A stretch of DNA of 56,424 nucleotides from Lacimicrobium alkaliphilum (GCF_002591895.1 NZ_NISX01000024.1:1-56424); one strand, 5' to 3'; shown: positions 17,922 to 29,367, counted from the first letter of the stretch. The notes: generated from the letters alone by a model not told the origin. Made by a program: numbers and translations.

Positions 17922-18013
17922 TGGCGGAGAGTGAGGGATTCGAACCCCCGGAAGGTTTAACCCTTCGCCTGATTTCAAGTCAGGTGCATTCAACCGAGCT
18001 CTGCCAACTCTCC
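17922..18013 (-). tRNA. tRNA-Ser, anticodon UGA
   Basis: 92-base gene with acceptor arms GGAGAGT and ACTCTCC, anticodon arm CCTGACTTGAAATCAGG (anticodon TGA), a long variable arm GAAGGGTTAAACCTTC typical of tRNA-Ser, T-arm GGGGGTTCGAATCCCTC, and an encoded 3' CCA. It reads UCN serine codons. The terminator and tandem repeats follow directly on the same strand. serS lies about 3-4 kb away on the same strand but is not adjacent. Confidence 0.96.
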
Positions 18014-18238
18014 ATTAAGTGGTGCGTATGCTAATGAGCTTTATGATTATTGTAAAGTCTAAATTAAACTAATCGTGGCTGAATGGCGTATCTTTAACCA
18101 GATTGCTGTAGTATTCAGCAATCTGGCGGATAACTTAGTTACCTGTTACGGAATTGCTTGAAAAAAGGAACTAAAGGCCATACAAATACGTCATAGATTA
18201 CGGTTGAATTATTTAGCCTGTTAAACCCGGAGTAGAAA

Positions 18239-18907
18239 ATGGATCAGAGAACCTTACATACCAGTTCATCGCAGGTTTCTGCGCTGCAGACCAACAAAGT
18301 GTTGCGTAATACCTACAGCTTGCTGGCAATGACTCTTGCCTTCAGCGCCGTATGTGCTGTAGCCACGATGGCGATGAACATATCGCCTATTGCATCCCTC
18401 GGCATGACAATCGGTGCCTTTGTGCTGCTATTTGTAGTGCATAAAAAAGCCGATTCAGCCTCGGGAATCTACTGGACGTTTGCCTTTACCGGTCTGCTTG
18501 GTGGCTCACTCGGTTACACGCTTAACTATTATGCTGGCTTTGCAGGAGGGCCGCAGTTAATTGCCCAGGCGTTCGGCGCGACAGCATTAGTATTCTTTGG
18601 TCTTTCCGCTTACGCACTGACCACTAAGAAGGACTTCTCGTTTTTGGGTGGATTCCTGATGATTGGCCTGATCGTTGCTATTGTCGCAGCCATAGCAAAC
18701 ATCTTCCTGCAGATTCCGGCCATGAGCCTGGCCATCAGCGCCGGTATTGTGCTGATTATGTCTGGCTTTATCCTGTTTGATACCAGCCGTATCATCAACG
18801 GCGGCGAAACCAACTACATTCGCGCTACCGTAAGTTTATATCTGAGCATTTATAACCTGTTCACTGCTATCCTTCATCTTCTGGGTGTTTTTGGCGGCGA
18901 CGACTAA
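18239..18907 (+). CDS. Bax inhibitor-1/YccA family membrane protein
   Basis: 222 residues with seven hydrophobic helices and the family's C-terminal FDTSRIINGGETNYIRATVS motif, including the conserved Asp. YccA in E. coli modulates the FtsH protease; other BI-1 proteins act as pH-sensitive calcium leak channels. Inner membrane. The start has GGAG eight bases upstream. A terminator separates it from tusD. Confidence 0.93.
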   Translation: MDQRTLHTSSSQVSALQTNKVLRNTYSLLAMTLAFSAVCAVATMAMNISPIASLGMTIGAFVLLFVVHKKADSASGIYWTFAFTGLLGGSLGYTLNYYAGFAGGPQLIAQAFGATALVFFGLSAYALTTKKDFSFLGGFLMIGLIVAIVAAIANIFLQIPAMSLAISAGIVLIMSGFILFDTSRIINGGETNYIRATVSLYLSIYNLFTAILHLLGVFGGDD

Positions 18908-18925
18908 ATTTACCTTTATCGGATT

Positions 18926-18954
18926 ACGCCCCGCCCTGCGGGGCGTTTATTTTT
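18926..18954 (+). terminator. Rho-independent terminator after the YccA-like gene
   Basis: ACGCCCCGCCCTGCGGGGCGT hairpin followed by TTATTTTT, ending six bases before the tusD ATG, so the tus genes must rely on read-through or a promoter inside or upstream of this site. Confidence 0.85.
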
Positions 18955-18960
18955 GCGCTA

Positions 18961-19347
18961 ATGGCCAGATTTTCTTTACTAATAACCTCCTCTCCTGTTG
19001 ATGATCAGGGCGTTGTCACGGCAATCAACTTTGCCCGCGCAGCACTGGCAGCCAACCATCAGCTTTGCGGCATATTCTTTTATGGACCCGGCACCCACAA
19101 TGCCAACTCGCTTCAGTTGGTCCCAACAGATGAGTTTCAACCCTATTCCGCCTGGCTTGAGCTCGCCGCACAGGGGATTCCGTTGCATGTGTGCGTTACC
19201 GCCGCAGCCCGCCGCGGTATTCTCAGTGAAACCGAAGCCAACGAGCAGGATAGTGTCAGCTATAACCTCACACCGCCCTTTCAGGCCAGTGGTTTAGGCC
19301 AGTTTATCGAATTAATGAACAGCGCAGACAGAGTGGTACAATTCTGA
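18961..19347 (+). CDS. tusD: Sulfurtransferase subunit TusD
   Basis: 128 residues (E. coli 128). Part of the TusBCD complex that passes persulfide sulfur from TusA to TusE for 2-thiouridine in tRNA wobble positions. The DsrE-like fold shows FYGPGTHNAN and the active-site Cys region HVCVTAAARRG. It overlaps tusC by one base, giving translational coupling. Confidence 0.94.
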   Translation: MARFSLLITSSPVDDQGVVTAINFARAALAANHQLCGIFFYGPGTHNANSLQLVPTDEFQPYSAWLELAAQGIPLHVCVTAAARRGILSETEANEQDSVSYNLTPPFQASGLGQFIELMNSADRVVQF

Positions 19348-19709
19348 TGTCCCTCCCCTCTCTCGCCATTATCAGCCGCCACGCTCCTCATGGCACGGCT
19401 CATGGTCAGGAAGCATTGGATCTGGCGCTGGTTTCCGGAACATTTGGCCAGGCAATAACACTGTTTTTTATCGGCGATGGCGTTTATCAGCTTTTACAAC
19501 ATCAGCAAACTGATATGATTGGCCGTAAAAATTACAGTAAAACCTTTGCTGCACTGGATTTCTACGATGTCAGCCAGCCGGTGGTATGTACTGAGAGTCT
19601 CGCTCAAAGGGGAATTAGTAGTGAGAGCCTTTGTATTGAAGCCAACCTTCAGCCCCCCGAAAACTGGCGGGCCCTACTGAATAATTTCGATCAAATAGTG
19701 ACCTTCTAA
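19347..19709 (+). CDS. tusC: Sulfurtransferase subunit TusC
   Basis: 120 residues, the DsrF-like subunit of TusBCD. Features are APHGTAHGQEALDLAL at the N-terminus and a central FFIGDGVYQLL. It overlaps both tusD and tusB by one base. The family assignment is supported by gene order and length. Confidence 0.93.
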   Translation: MSLPSLAIISRHAPHGTAHGQEALDLALVSGTFGQAITLFFIGDGVYQLLQHQQTDMIGRKNYSKTFAALDFYDVSQPVVCTESLAQRGISSESLCIEANLQPPENWRALLNNFDQIVTF

Positions 19710-19981
19710 TGATTCTGCATATCCTCACCGAGAGCCCGGGCACAGATACATTCAGACAATGCTTTGCCAGTATCAGTCAGGGTGACGGATTACTGTTGAT
19801 CCAAAATGGCGTCTATATGAATACCGAGCATCAGATGTTCTCGCCTGTGGCAAAAATATTCGCTCTGGCAGCAGACAGACAGGCCCGGGGCCTAACTGAT
19901 CTGTCTCCTGAGATTAACCTTATCGACTATGCCGAATTTGTGGAACTGACCCTTAAGTATGACAAGACGGTGACCTGGTAA
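19709..19981 (+). CDS. tusB: Sulfurtransferase subunit TusB
   Basis: 90 residues, DsrH-like smallest subunit of the complex ([15 protein letters not shown] ... [12 protein letters not shown]). Length and position between tusC and tusE, with one-base overlaps on both sides, fit TusB. Confidence 0.92.
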   Translation: MILHILTESPGTDTFRQCFASISQGDGLLLIQNGVYMNTEHQMFSPVAKIFALAADRQARGLTDLSPEINLIDYAEFVELTLKYDKTVTW

Positions 19982-20319
19982 TGACACAACAGCTTCAATT
20001 TAAAGATCGGAACATTAGTCTGGATAAAGCAGGATATCTGAAAAACTATCAGGACTGGGATGACGAACTGGCTTGCGTACTGGCAGAAAAAGAAGGCATT
20101 GAAATGAGTGAAAGCCACTGGGAAGTGGTTTGGTTTGTGCGCGAATTCTACCTGGAGTTTAATACCAGCCCGGCGATCCGCGCCTTAGTCAAGGCGATGG
20201 CTGCTAGGTTTGGCCCGGAAAAAGGCAACAGCCGCTATCTGTTCCGACTGTTTCCAGATGGCCCGGCTAAACAGGCGACTAAAATCGCTGGATTACCGAA
20301 ACCCGCTAAATGCCTCTAA
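19981..20319 (+). CDS. tusE: TusE/DsrC-family sulfur acceptor
   Basis: 112 residues. It accepts sulfur from TusBCD and hands it to MnmA. The flexible C-terminus GLPKPAKCL ends with the conserved penultimate Cys that carries the persulfide. Internal signatures are [35 protein letters not shown] and [19 protein letters not shown]. In E. coli tusE lies elsewhere; here it is fused to the tusDCB operon, as in several Alteromonadales and sulfur bacteria. Confidence 0.95.
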   Translation: MTQQLQFKDRNISLDKAGYLKNYQDWDDELACVLAEKEGIEMSESHWEVVWFVREFYLEFNTSPAIRALVKAMAARFGPEKGNSRYLFRLFPDGPAKQATKIAGLPKPAKCL

Positions 20320-20355
20320 GCTTTTGCTTGTACCAGTCCGCATAGATAATTGTTA

Positions 20356-20490
20356 TTACATGGAAATAAGACCGTTATACACCGCCACAAAAGCCAGCCA
20401 GAATAGATACAACACCAGACCCATGGTGATGATCATGGTCGTGTAATACAGCAGCTTCATTAAAAGCCGCACATCAGAAGTTACTTTCAT
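20356..20490 (-). CDS. Small single-pass membrane protein (44 residues), candidate
   Basis: In the 387-base gap between tusE and serS the minus strand reads MKVTSDVRLLMKLLYYTTMI followed by a hydrophobic helix (ITMGLVLYLFWLAFVAVY) and NGLISM, then TAA. It has the profile of a real one-helix membrane protein: charged N-terminus, about 22 apolar residues, short tail. No strong Shine-Dalgarno is seen (AGCGATAG at best). The rest of the gap, 20491-20706, shows only an imperfect inverted pair GCTTTCTTT ... AAAGAAAGC at about 20622-20660, which may end serS transcripts. Confidence 0.45.
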   Translation of the reverse strand: MKVTSDVRLLMKLLYYTTMIITMGLVLYLFWLAFVAVYNGLISM

Positions 20491-20706
20491 TACTATCGCT
20501 ACGCTGCTTACTTATTGTTATTAAAGCACAAATTCTTCAGAACGGCATTTATACAGACAACATTGCTACACGTTATTACCCTATACACCCCGCAATCGCC
20601 GTGAGTCTATAAGAATTCGGCTTTCTTTATTTAAGCAATCTGAGCCGCAAAGAAAGCAGAGTATATAAGGTTTGTATCCTTACAACTCTGCACATTCATT
20701 TTGAAT

Positions 20707-22005
<1,299 letters not shown>

Positions 22006-22404
22006 TTAACCTTTCATCATCATCAATTTTATTCCTAACCAGGCCGCCAACAGACAGGCAAACAGGTTTAACAGGATATTCAACCCAGCCTTCAGCCAGG
22101 CCCCTTGCTGCAACAGCAACAGGGTATCCAGAGAGAAGGTGGAAAACGTGGTCAGGGCGCCAATAAAGCCTATGCTTAAAAACGTACGCCAGGGGTGCCC
22201 GGCCACGGCCTCACTTTCAATCAGCCCATAAACGACGCCCAATAGGCAGGAGCCCAGAATATTGACCGCTAGTGTACCAAAGGGGAAACCTTTGCCAAAC
22301 CATTGCAATGCTAATTGAGAAATAAAATAACGAAGACATGCGCCCATCGCACCGCCAAGGGCAATCACCATATACAATGCCAAACTACTTGTAGCGCTGA
22401 ACAT
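22006..22404 (-). CDS. crcB: Fluoride exporter FluC/CrcB
   Basis: 132-residue, four-helix dual-topology fluoride channel. Signatures: [28 protein letters not shown] with the conserved Asn, and [16 protein letters not shown] with the phenylalanine-box residues. The start at 22404 overlaps the end of rarA by 20 bases. I saw no fluoride riboswitch upstream, as expected for a gene inside an operon. Confidence 0.94.
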   Translation of the reverse strand: MFSATSSLALYMVIALGGAMGACLRYFISQLALQWFGKGFPFGTLAVNILGSCLLGVVYGLIESEAVAGHPWRTFLSIGFIGALTTFSTFSLDTLLLLQQGAWLKAGLNILLNLFACLLAAWLGIKLMMMKG

Positions 22405-23704
22405 CGCTTTGCTCGTCCTGTTGTGTTAAATACTCCAGCTTGGCTCGAATTCGCTTTTCGAGCCCCCGCTCATTGGGCTGATAGTAGCGTTTGCCTTGCA
22501 TTTCCTGGGGCAAATAGGCCTCACCGGCCGCATAGGCTCCCGGCTCGTTATGAGCGTATCGATACTGCTCACCAAAACCCTGCTCTTTCATTAATTTTGT
22601 TGGCGCATTGCGTAAATGGTGGGGTACCTCATAATCGGGTAATTCCTTCGCATCGGTTTTGGCCTGACTGAAAGCCATATATACAGCATTACTTTTTGCC
22701 GCACAGGCGCAATATATCAGTGCCTGTGCGATGGCCCGTTCTCCTTCAGCCGGCCCTACCCGATGGTATATATCCCAGCCGTCTAAACAAATCTGCAGTG
22801 CTCTGGGATCTGCATTACCAATATCCTCTGACGCTATGGCCAGCAAGCGCCTGGCAATCACCAGCGCATCACAGCCACCCTCCAGCATTCTTGCATACCA
22901 GTACAGGGCCCCATCCGGGCTGGAGCCTCTGACGGACTTATGCAAGGCCGAAAGCATGTCATAAAATTGATCGCCGCTCTTATCAAAACTCATGACTTTG
23001 CCGCCGACCGCTTCTTTGATGGCCTCGGTGTTGATCTGCCCCTGCTCGGCAAAATCCGCCGCCAGTTCTAAATAATTTAATAGTCTGCGTCCGTCACCGC
23101 CTGACAATTCACATAACAGCGCTGCCGCCTCGTCCTCCAGCTGAATCTGGCTGAATTCTTCGCTAGCCAGGGCGCGTTGTAACATGGCGCCGAGGTCTTC
23201 ATGAGTGAGCTTTTTCAGCACATACACACGGGCACGAGATAACAGTGCACTGTTAAGCTCAAACGAAGGGTTTTCGGTGGTGGCTCCGATAAAGATGACA
23301 GTGCCATCTTCAATATGAGGTAAAAATGCATCCTGCTGGCTTTTATTAAAGCGGTGCACCTCATCCACAAAGAGCAATGTTTTTTTGCCCAGTGAAGCGG
23401 CCTGATGGCGGGCACTCTCTATGGCCAGACGAATATCTTTGATCCCCGAGGTCACCGCAGAGATGCGCTCCACATGGGCGTCAACATAATGGGCAATAAG
23501 CTCTGCAAGAGTGGTTTTTCCGGTGCCAGGCGGGCCCCACAGGATCATCGAATGGGCCTTGCCCTGCTCCAGTGCCACACGCAGTGCTTTGCCCGGCCCC
23601 AGAATATGCTGCTGGCCCATATAGTGATCGATGTGAGTTGGGCGCATCCTCGCCGCCAGTGGAACGAATGGTGCCTGTTCGCCAAAATCAAAGGACTGGC
23701 TCAT
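22385..23704 (-). CDS. rarA: Replication-associated recombination protein RarA (MgsA)
   Basis: AAA+ ATPase acting at stalled forks, 439 residues. It has Walker [14 protein letters not shown], Walker [21 protein letters not shown] and sensor 1 [14 protein letters not shown]. The C-terminal helical/tetramerisation part holds the [20 protein letters not shown] and [24 protein letters not shown] motifs. Nine bases after lolA, overlapping crcB. Confidence 0.96.
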   Translation of the reverse strand: MSQSFDFGEQAPFVPLAARMRPTHIDHYMGQQHILGPGKALRVALEQGKAHSMILWGPPGTGKTTLAELIAHYVDAHVERISAVTSGIKDIRLAIESARHQAASLGKKTLLFVDEVHRFNKSQQDAFLPHIEDGTVIFIGATTENPSFELNSALLSRARVYVLKKLTHEDLGAMLQRALASEEFSQIQLEDEAAALLCELSGGDGRRLLNYLELAADFAEQGQINTEAIKEAVGGKVMSFDKSGDQFYDMLSALHKSVRGSSPDGALYWYARMLEGGCDALVIARRLLAIASEDIGNADPRALQICLDGWDIYHRVGPAEGERAIAQALIYCACAAKSNAVYMAFSQAKTDAKELPDYEVPHHLRNAPTKLMKEQGFGEQYRYAHNEPGAYAAGEAYLPQEMQGKRYYQPNERGLEKRIRAKLEYLTQQDEQSDVQRYK

Positions 23705-23713
23705 CTTTTTACC

Positions 23714-24352
23714 CTATTCGTCGAGACGGCGCTGATCATCAAGCTCATAACCTTCCGGCAGGGTGAATTGGAACAGTTCAGGAGCCAGCTTAATATTCTG
23801 GCGGATCTGATTAAAGGTCATCTGAGTACGTTGCTGCTGGCGATCCTCAAAGGTCAGTTTCGCCAGTTTCTGGTCCTCAAATTTCAGGCTCAGACTGGCT
23901 ATCTGGCTGTCTTCGGATTCACTTTTTATCACAAAACGACCCGTCTCAGGCTGGCTTATCTGAAAAGACTGCCAATGATCGCTGTCCGGCTCCGCCAGTA
24001 AAACTAAAGGATTACCCTGCACAGCCAGGCTTTGCTCATAGGCAATCACCTGCTCCACATAAGGATCCTGATGCCAGACCGTATCACCATCGGCGATAAG
24101 CGTTGTTTCATCGGGTTCATTGGGTTCATCGAGTTGCCAGCGCATTTTATTGGGTTGCTGTAACTGCAATTTACCTGTCGCCGACTGCAGTAACTCTCCC
24201 TGTAAATCGGTGACCTGCTGTTCAAAGTCTGCCTCAAAGCTGTGCAGTTCACTGAGCCTGGATTTCAACTCGGTGGCGGCGTTTTCTGTGACAGCCGCAA
24301 AAGAAGGAAGGGACAACACCAGAGCAAATACATACAGAATCTTTTTAATCAT
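23714..24352 (-). CDS. lolA: Outer-membrane lipoprotein carrier protein LolA
   Basis: Periplasmic chaperone carrying lipoproteins from LolCDE to LolB. 212 residues with a signal peptide (MIKKILYVFALVLSLPSFA-A) and the LolA beta-barrel core: LHSFEADFEQQVTDLQGELL, SATGKLQLQQPNKMRWQLDEP. It lies between ftsK and rarA, the conserved gammaproteobacterial order. Confidence 0.95.
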   Translation of the reverse strand: MIKKILYVFALVLSLPSFAAVTENAATELKSRLSELHSFEADFEQQVTDLQGELLQSATGKLQLQQPNKMRWQLDEPNEPDETTLIADGDTVWHQDPYVEQVIAYEQSLAVQGNPLVLLAEPDSDHWQSFQISQPETGRFVIKSESEDSQIASLSLKFEDQKLAKLTFEDRQQQRTQMTFNQIRQNIKLAPELFQFTLPEGYELDDQRRLDE

Positions 24353-24445
24353 TCTTTCTCAACTCACTTTTAAAAATACCATTGTCGTCATCGAAGCTGA
24401 GTACAGCCTGAATAGAAGATTTACCTCAACCAATCGTCAGAATTA

Positions 24446-26794
24446 TCAGGGAGGCGGCGGTGCCAGAACTTCACGGTTGCCATTGTGACCCTGGGCGCTG
24501 ACCACACCGGAATGTTCCATCTGTTCAACAATACGCGCTGCGCGATTGTAGCCTATACGAAACTGGCGTTGCACACTGGACACCGAAGCACGGCGATTCT
24601 GTGTCACAAAAGCCACTGCGTCATCATACAACGGGTCAGATTCATCATCGGTTTCGGACTGCTCGCCCGGTAACATGACCTCTGCACTGCCCTCACCGGA
24701 GAGAATTTCATCGATATAATCCGGCTTACCACGTTTCTGCCAGTCTGCTACTACCGCATGCACTTCATGGTCATCCACAAAAGCGCCGTGAACCCGGGTA
24801 GGTACACCGCTTCCCGGTGGCAGATAGAGCATGTCACCGGCTCCCAGCAATGCCTCGGCTCCCTGTTGATCCAAAATGGTTCTGGAATCAATTTTAGAGG
24901 ACACCTGAAAGGCAATACGGGTAGGAATATTGGCCTTGATCAGACCAGTAATAACATCCACTGAAGGCCGCTGTGTGGCCAGAATCAGATGAATGCCGGC
25001 AGCACGGGCTTTTTGCGCAATACGGGCAATCAGCTCTTCAACCTTTTTGCCTACGATCATCATCATATCGGCAAATTCATCCACCACCACCACGATGCTC
25101 GGTAGCTTTTCCAAATCCGGTGCTTCGGGCTCCATGCTCTGTTCCGGCTTCCACAGCGGGTCTTTAATCGGTTCACCCCGCGCAATGGCATCAGCAATCT
25201 TGGCGTTATAGCCCTTAAGATTACGCACCCCCAATGCTGACATCAGGCGATAGCGCCGTTCCATTTCACCTACACACCAGCGCAGCGCATTGGCCGCTTC
25301 TTTCATATCGGTGACCACCTCAGCGAGCAGGTGCGGGATCCCTTCGTAAACCGACAGCTCCAGCATCTTGGGGTCGATCATGATCAGGCGCACATCTTCC
25401 GGAGTAGACTTATACAGCAGGCTGAGGATCATCACATTCACCCCAACTGATTTACCCGAGCCAGTAGTACCGGCAACCAACAGATGTGGCATACGGGCCA
25501 GGTCCACCACTACGGGTTTGCCAGAAATATCCGTGCCCAGCACCATGGTCAGATTAGAGCCGGATTTCTGGAAGGCATCACATTCTATTACTTCAGACAA
25601 ACGCACCATTTCACGGTTTTTATTCGGTAATTCCAGTCCGATCACCGATTTTCCGGGGATCACTTCCACCACCCGTACAGAGATAGCCGATAAGGCCCGG
25701 GCCAGATCTTTGGATAAACCGGATATCTTGCTGACCTTGACACCGGGCGCCAGATCCAGCTCAAAACGGGTGATCACCGGCCCCGGATACACCCCTACCA
25801 CCCTGGCTTCGATGCCAAAGTCCATCAACTTAGCCTCAACCAGGCGTGACACTGATTCAAGCTCTTCCTGCGTAATCGGGTTTTTAACTTTGTCGGGCCG
25901 ATCAAGCAATTCTACCGTCGGCATTTCACCTACGGATTCTGACATACCATTATCCGGCTGGCTGGCAGGCGCTGTGCTTTTTGCAGGGCGGGCTTTTTTC
26001 GGTTGTGGGGTTTGTGTAAACACAGGTTCGCTGATCACCGGCTCATCCGCAAACCCCGGCTCCAGCACCGGTTCACGTTTTGGCTGTGTGAATTGCCCGT
26101 ATGAGGGTGATGAATTTTCTGGCTCGCCCCCCCCCTGTGTATCGTCTTTTTGCCGCTTCAGCGAAGTAAAGTTCAGCCTTGGCAGGCCCGGCATATTGGT
26201 ACCCTGCACTTTTGCCGGAATCCGCAACAATCCATTCACGGCAGAGATAGTACCGGCTCCACAAGCATCAATAATCGCCAGCCAGGAAATGCCCGTCATC
26301 AGCGTAAAGCCGGTACAGAAAAAACACAGCAGCAATAAAATCGTGCCGGCGAGATTAAAATAAGGTAACAGACGAGAACTGATCACATCACCAACAAAAC
26401 CGCCGGCAGAAAACACATGAAGATCGTCAAAGTTCAGGCTGGCCAACCCGGTGGCACCCACTAAGAGTAAGATCACACCGATCAGACGCAGGCCAATGGT
26501 CAGATAGTCTATTTCCGATAGTTGTTTGATTTGCTGGAACAGGAACCACCCCAGCAGTGCCGCACCAAAGGGAAACAGATAAGCAATATAGCCAAAGCTG
26601 TTCAGCAGGATATCGGAAAACCAGGCACCCACCGGGCCTGCCGCATTTTCTACCTGTTCACGGAAGCCAGCCTGACTCCAGCTGGGATCAGCTGGGTCAA
26701 ATGAAGCCAAAGCAAGCAACAGAAACAGGGCAAAGACACTGCTTACAATCATGCCCACTTCCATAATCCTTTGGATACCGGAGAGTCGCGCCAT
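24446..26794 (-). CDS. ftsK: DNA translocase FtsK
   Basis: Septum-anchored motor that resolves chromosome dimers with XerCD. From ATG 26794 the product has 782 residues; a GTG at 26812 would add six. Four or five N-terminal membrane helices lie within about the first 190 residues, followed by a short Pro-rich linker (residues ~200-300, much shorter than the ~600 of E. coli). The motor follows with Walker [11 protein letters not shown], Walker [12 protein letters not shown] and [20 protein letters not shown]. The C-terminal winged-helix gamma domain ([20 protein letters not shown]) reads KOPS sites. Confidence 0.96.
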   Translation of the reverse strand: MARLSGIQRIMEVGMIVSSVFALFLLLALASFDPADPSWSQAGFREQVENAAGPVGAWFSDILLNSFGYIAYLFPFGAALLGWFLFQQIKQLSEIDYLTIGLRLIGVILLLVGATGLASLNFDDLHVFSAGGFVGDVISSRLLPYFNLAGTILLLLCFFCTGFTLMTGISWLAIIDACGAGTISAVNGLLRIPAKVQGTNMPGLPRLNFTSLKRQKDDTQGGGEPENSSPSYGQFTQPKREPVLEPGFADEPVISEPVFTQTPQPKKARPAKSTAPASQPDNGMSESVGEMPTVELLDRPDKVKNPITQEELESVSRLVEAKLMDFGIEARVVGVYPGPVITRFELDLAPGVKVSKISGLSKDLARALSAISVRVVEVIPGKSVIGLELPNKNREMVRLSEVIECDAFQKSGSNLTMVLGTDISGKPVVVDLARMPHLLVAGTTGSGKSVGVNVMILSLLYKSTPEDVRLIMIDPKMLELSVYEGIPHLLAEVVTDMKEAANALRWCVGEMERRYRLMSALGVRNLKGYNAKIADAIARGEPIKDPLWKPEQSMEPEAPDLEKLPSIVVVVDEFADMMMIVGKKVEELIARIAQKARAAGIHLILATQRPSVDVITGLIKANIPTRIAFQVSSKIDSRTILDQQGAEALLGAGDMLYLPPGSGVPTRVHGAFVDDHEVHAVVADWQKRGKPDYIDEILSGEGSAEVMLPGEQSETDDESDPLYDDAVAFVTQNRRASVSSVQRQFRIGYNRAARIVEQMEHSGVVSAQGHNGNREVLAPPPP

Positions 26795-26812
26795 AGATGT
26801 TTTACTAATCAC

Positions 26813-27114
26813 TTTAATTGAAATAAATACCCAGATGATCCCGAAATTCCGGATTCAGAGCCGTTTGTTGCTTTCAAATGCAAGGTAATCTGCCGTGACG
26901 CCGCCTACCTTAGCTGTTTTCTGTAACACCGCAGCGGTACATCACGCTGCCCCCTGCATTTTGAGATCATTCAGGCATAATGAGCAGTAAAAGATACCAG
27001 TCATGGGTCTAAAATCCTAGAGCGCCATATAGTTTAAATAAACAATACCAGCGAGAGTTCAAAAAGCGCACAGGCAAGGCAAATTTTTGAAGGTTTAGTG
27101 GGCCTGAATAAAGA
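26813..27114. other. Non-coding gap between lrp and ftsK
   Basis: About 300 bases with no credible coding frame, terminator or repeat that I can see. It must hold the ftsK promoter and the lrp 3' end. No clear rho-independent terminator follows lrp. Confidence 0.5.
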
Positions 27115-27600
27115 TTATTTAAGGCTGATCTTGATCGTACTGGTATGTTTCACTTCTTCCATCACTACATAGGTTCTTGATTCACTTACCCCTGGCAACC
27201 GCAATAATGTGTCACCAAGTAGTTTGCGATAACTGGACATATCTGCAACCCGTGCCTTAAGCAGAAAATCAAAATCCCCGGAAACCAGGTGACATTCCTG
27301 AATATCTTCATGCTTTCTCACCGCAGCAGAAAATTCTTCGAAGATATCCACCGAGGTTTTGGTTAATGTAATCTCTACAAACACCAACATTGCAGCACCC
27401 AGCTTAGTAGGATCCAGCCTGGCATAATATCCAAGAATATAGCCCTGCAACTCCAGACGGCGCACTCGCTCAAGGCATGGCGTTGGGCTCAGACCTACCC
27501 TGCGAGACAACTCCACATTAGATATACGCCCATCTTTTTGCAGCTCCACCAGAATATTGCGATCAATGCGATCGAGGTGTTTGGGGGTTTTTACCAACAT
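27115..27600 (-). CDS. lrp: Leucine-responsive regulatory protein Lrp
   Basis: Feast/famine global regulator, 161 residues (E. coli 164). The N-terminal helix-turn-helix holds LDRIDRNILVELQKDGRISNVELSRRVGLSPTPCLERVRR, and the C-terminal RAM effector domain has VSGDFDFLLKARVADM. Divergent from ald with a 127-base gap; alanine dehydrogenase genes are common targets of neighbouring Lrp-family regulators, so regulation of ald is likely (inference). Confidence 0.96.
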   Translation of the reverse strand: MLVKTPKHLDRIDRNILVELQKDGRISNVELSRRVGLSPTPCLERVRRLELQGYILGYYARLDPTKLGAAMLVFVEITLTKTSVDIFEEFSAAVRKHEDIQECHLVSGDFDFLLKARVADMSSYRKLLGDTLLRLPGVSESRTYVVMEEVKHTSTIKISLK

Positions 27601-27727
27601 ATTTTAATCTGCATTAAGCTTTTTACCTAGCATATAATACTGCATCATATTGATATTCAGTACAACCTGCTGAAAAACTTCCCCTATACTTCGCCTTTCC
27701 AAAATCGTTACCAAGGTGAGATAGAAC

Positions 27728-28858
27728 ATGTTGATCGGTGTACCCAAAGAAATAAAAAATCATGAATATCGCATTGGCCTCACTCCGGCCGCAGTTAAAG
27801 AGTTTGTCACTCATGGCCATCAGGTAATTGTTGAAAATGACGGGGGTGCTGCCATTGGTTTTACCAATGAACAGTATGTTGCCGCGGGCGCCGACATTAT
27901 CAATACGCCGGAAGAGATCTTCGCCAAAGCAGACATGATTGTAAAAGTAAAAGAGCCGCAGCCCCACGAATGCAAAATGCTCAGAAAAGGCCAGACCCTG
28001 TACACCTTTTTGCACCTGGCACCGGATCCAACCCAAACAGAATTACTCGTGGCCTCCGGCGCAACTTGTATTGCCTATGAAACCGTTACCGATAACCGTA
28101 ACGCCCTGCCTCTGCTCGCGCCAATGAGTGAAGTAGCAGGACGTATGTCAGTCCAGGCCGGTGCGCATTATCTGGAGAAAGCCCATGGCGGCAGTGGCAC
28201 GCTACTCGGTGGTGTACCCGGCGTTGCACCGGGCAAAGTCCTGGTTATCGGCGGTGGCGTCGTTGGTACCAACGCAGCAAAAATGGCATTAGGCCTTGGC
28301 GCTGATGTAACCATATTAGACCGCTCTTTGCCTCGTTTGCGCGAACTGGATGATATCTTCAATGGTCAGGTTAAAACCGTATTCTCTACAGTTGATGCCA
28401 TTGAGCATTACTCTTCACATGCCGATTTAGTGGTCGGCGCGGTCCTGATCCCCGGTGCAGCAGCACCTAAACTGCTGACCCGTGAACATCTCCGTAATAT
28501 GAAAGAAGGCTCGGTAGTGGTGGATGTAGCGATTGATCAGGGTGGTTGTTTCGAAACCTCGAAAGCCACAACGCACCAGGATCCGGTCTATGTTGTTGAT
28601 GGCGTCGTCCATTATTGTGTAGCCAATATGCCCGGTGGTGTGGCGAGGACATCCACCATGGCGCTGAACAACGCTACCCTGCCTTTCGGACTGGCACTGG
28701 CAAACAAAGGGCCTAAAAAGGCCATGCTGGATGACCAGCATTTGCTTAATGGTTTAAATGTGCATGAAGGTAAAGTGACCTATCAGGCAGTGATCGACGC
28801 ACTGGGTGAAAAACTAAACCTCACCTATGAAGACCCACGCACAGCGTTGGGTGCATAG
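27728..28858 (+). CDS. ald: Alanine dehydrogenase
   Basis: NAD-dependent oxidative deamination of L-alanine to pyruvate and ammonium. 376 residues. The N-terminus [20 protein letters not shown] carries the conserved Lys/Arg. The Rossmann motif [20 protein letters not shown] binds NAD, and the substrate-binding YTFLHLAPD and [13 protein letters not shown] segments are present. Soluble and hexameric in relatives. Divergent from lrp; ends in a strong terminator. Confidence 0.97.
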   Translation: MLIGVPKEIKNHEYRIGLTPAAVKEFVTHGHQVIVENDGGAAIGFTNEQYVAAGADIINTPEEIFAKADMIVKVKEPQPHECKMLRKGQTLYTFLHLAPDPTQTELLVASGATCIAYETVTDNRNALPLLAPMSEVAGRMSVQAGAHYLEKAHGGSGTLLGGVPGVAPGKVLVIGGGVVGTNAAKMALGLGADVTILDRSLPRLRELDDIFNGQVKTVFSTVDAIEHYSSHADLVVGAVLIPGAAAPKLLTREHLRNMKEGSVVVDVAIDQGGCFETSKATTHQDPVYVVDGVVHYCVANMPGGVARTSTMALNNATLPFGLALANKGPKKAMLDDQHLLNGLNVHEGKVTYQAVIDALGEKLNLTYEDPRTALGA

Positions 28859-28872
28859 TCAGCCGTTATTTG

Positions 28873-28900
28873 AAAAAAGCGCCCGATGGGCGCTTTTTTT
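28873..28900. terminator. Terminator between convergent ald and NTF2-like gene
   Basis: AAAAAAGCGCCCGATGGGCG hairpin followed by CTTTTTTT. A and T runs on both sides make it able to act in both directions, and the opposite-strand stop codon lies three bases away. Confidence 0.88.
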
Positions 28901-28902
28901 GC

Positions 28903-29367
28903 TTAATCAAGGCTGCTTTGTTTGGTTCCCTCACCGCCCGTAACCGGCGAGAAATGTGCTGCTCTGACTTTCCATTGGCCGTTTTCTTTCACATACACCT
29001 CGGTAACCCGGGTCAGATAGTGTGAAGTCATGGGCATCCCTTCCGGCTGATATGCCCCCTCTGAGTAATACATAGCAACAGCGGATTTGCCCTCTTCCAG
29101 GGTCACGACCTGAATATGTTTTGGCGTCAAACCAAAGTTTTCAAACCGTTGCACTGGCGAATTGGCTGGTACGGACTGCATTAAACCACCACTGGACCAA
29201 AACTCAAGAGTTCCCTGGGCCGACACCGGATCCGCCGGAGATTTCATATTCGCTTTAGTATAAGCATTATTCTGTTCGATAGTTTTTTGCACTTCCGCCG
29301 CTGTGTCAGCAAACACAGAGAATGAAAAGCAGTACAGTGCCATCATCAAATAAACTGGCTTAGTCAT
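28903..29367 (-). CDS. Exported NTF2/SnoaL-like protein of unknown function
   Basis: 154 residues with a signal peptide (YLMMALYCFSFSVFA-DT). The mature part looks like an NTF2-like cone: an N-terminal helix, then FWSSGGLMQSVPA, VQVVTLEEGKSAVAMYYSEG-type strands and TRVTEVYVKENGQWKVRAAHFSPV, the usual NTF2/SnoaL C-terminal strand pair. No ligand or enzyme residues can be named. Periplasmic by inference. Confidence 0.78.
   Translation of the reverse strand: MTKPVYLMMALYCFSFSVFADTAAEVQKTIEQNNAYTKANMKSPADPVSAQGTLEFWSSGGLMQSVPANSPVQRFENFGLTPKHIQVVTLEEGKSAVAMYYSEGAYQPEGMPMTSHYLTRVTEVYVKENGQWKVRAAHFSPVTGGEGTKQSSLD

Noticed and set aside
22405-22500. Fluoride riboswitch for crcB
   Set aside because: The region upstream is rarA coding sequence and the gene is internal to an operon; no riboswitch consensus seen.
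25368-26363. 331-codon frame antisense to ftsK
   Set aside because: Low-complexity Ser/Thr-rich product on the opposite strand of a clear ftsK; an antisense reading artefact.
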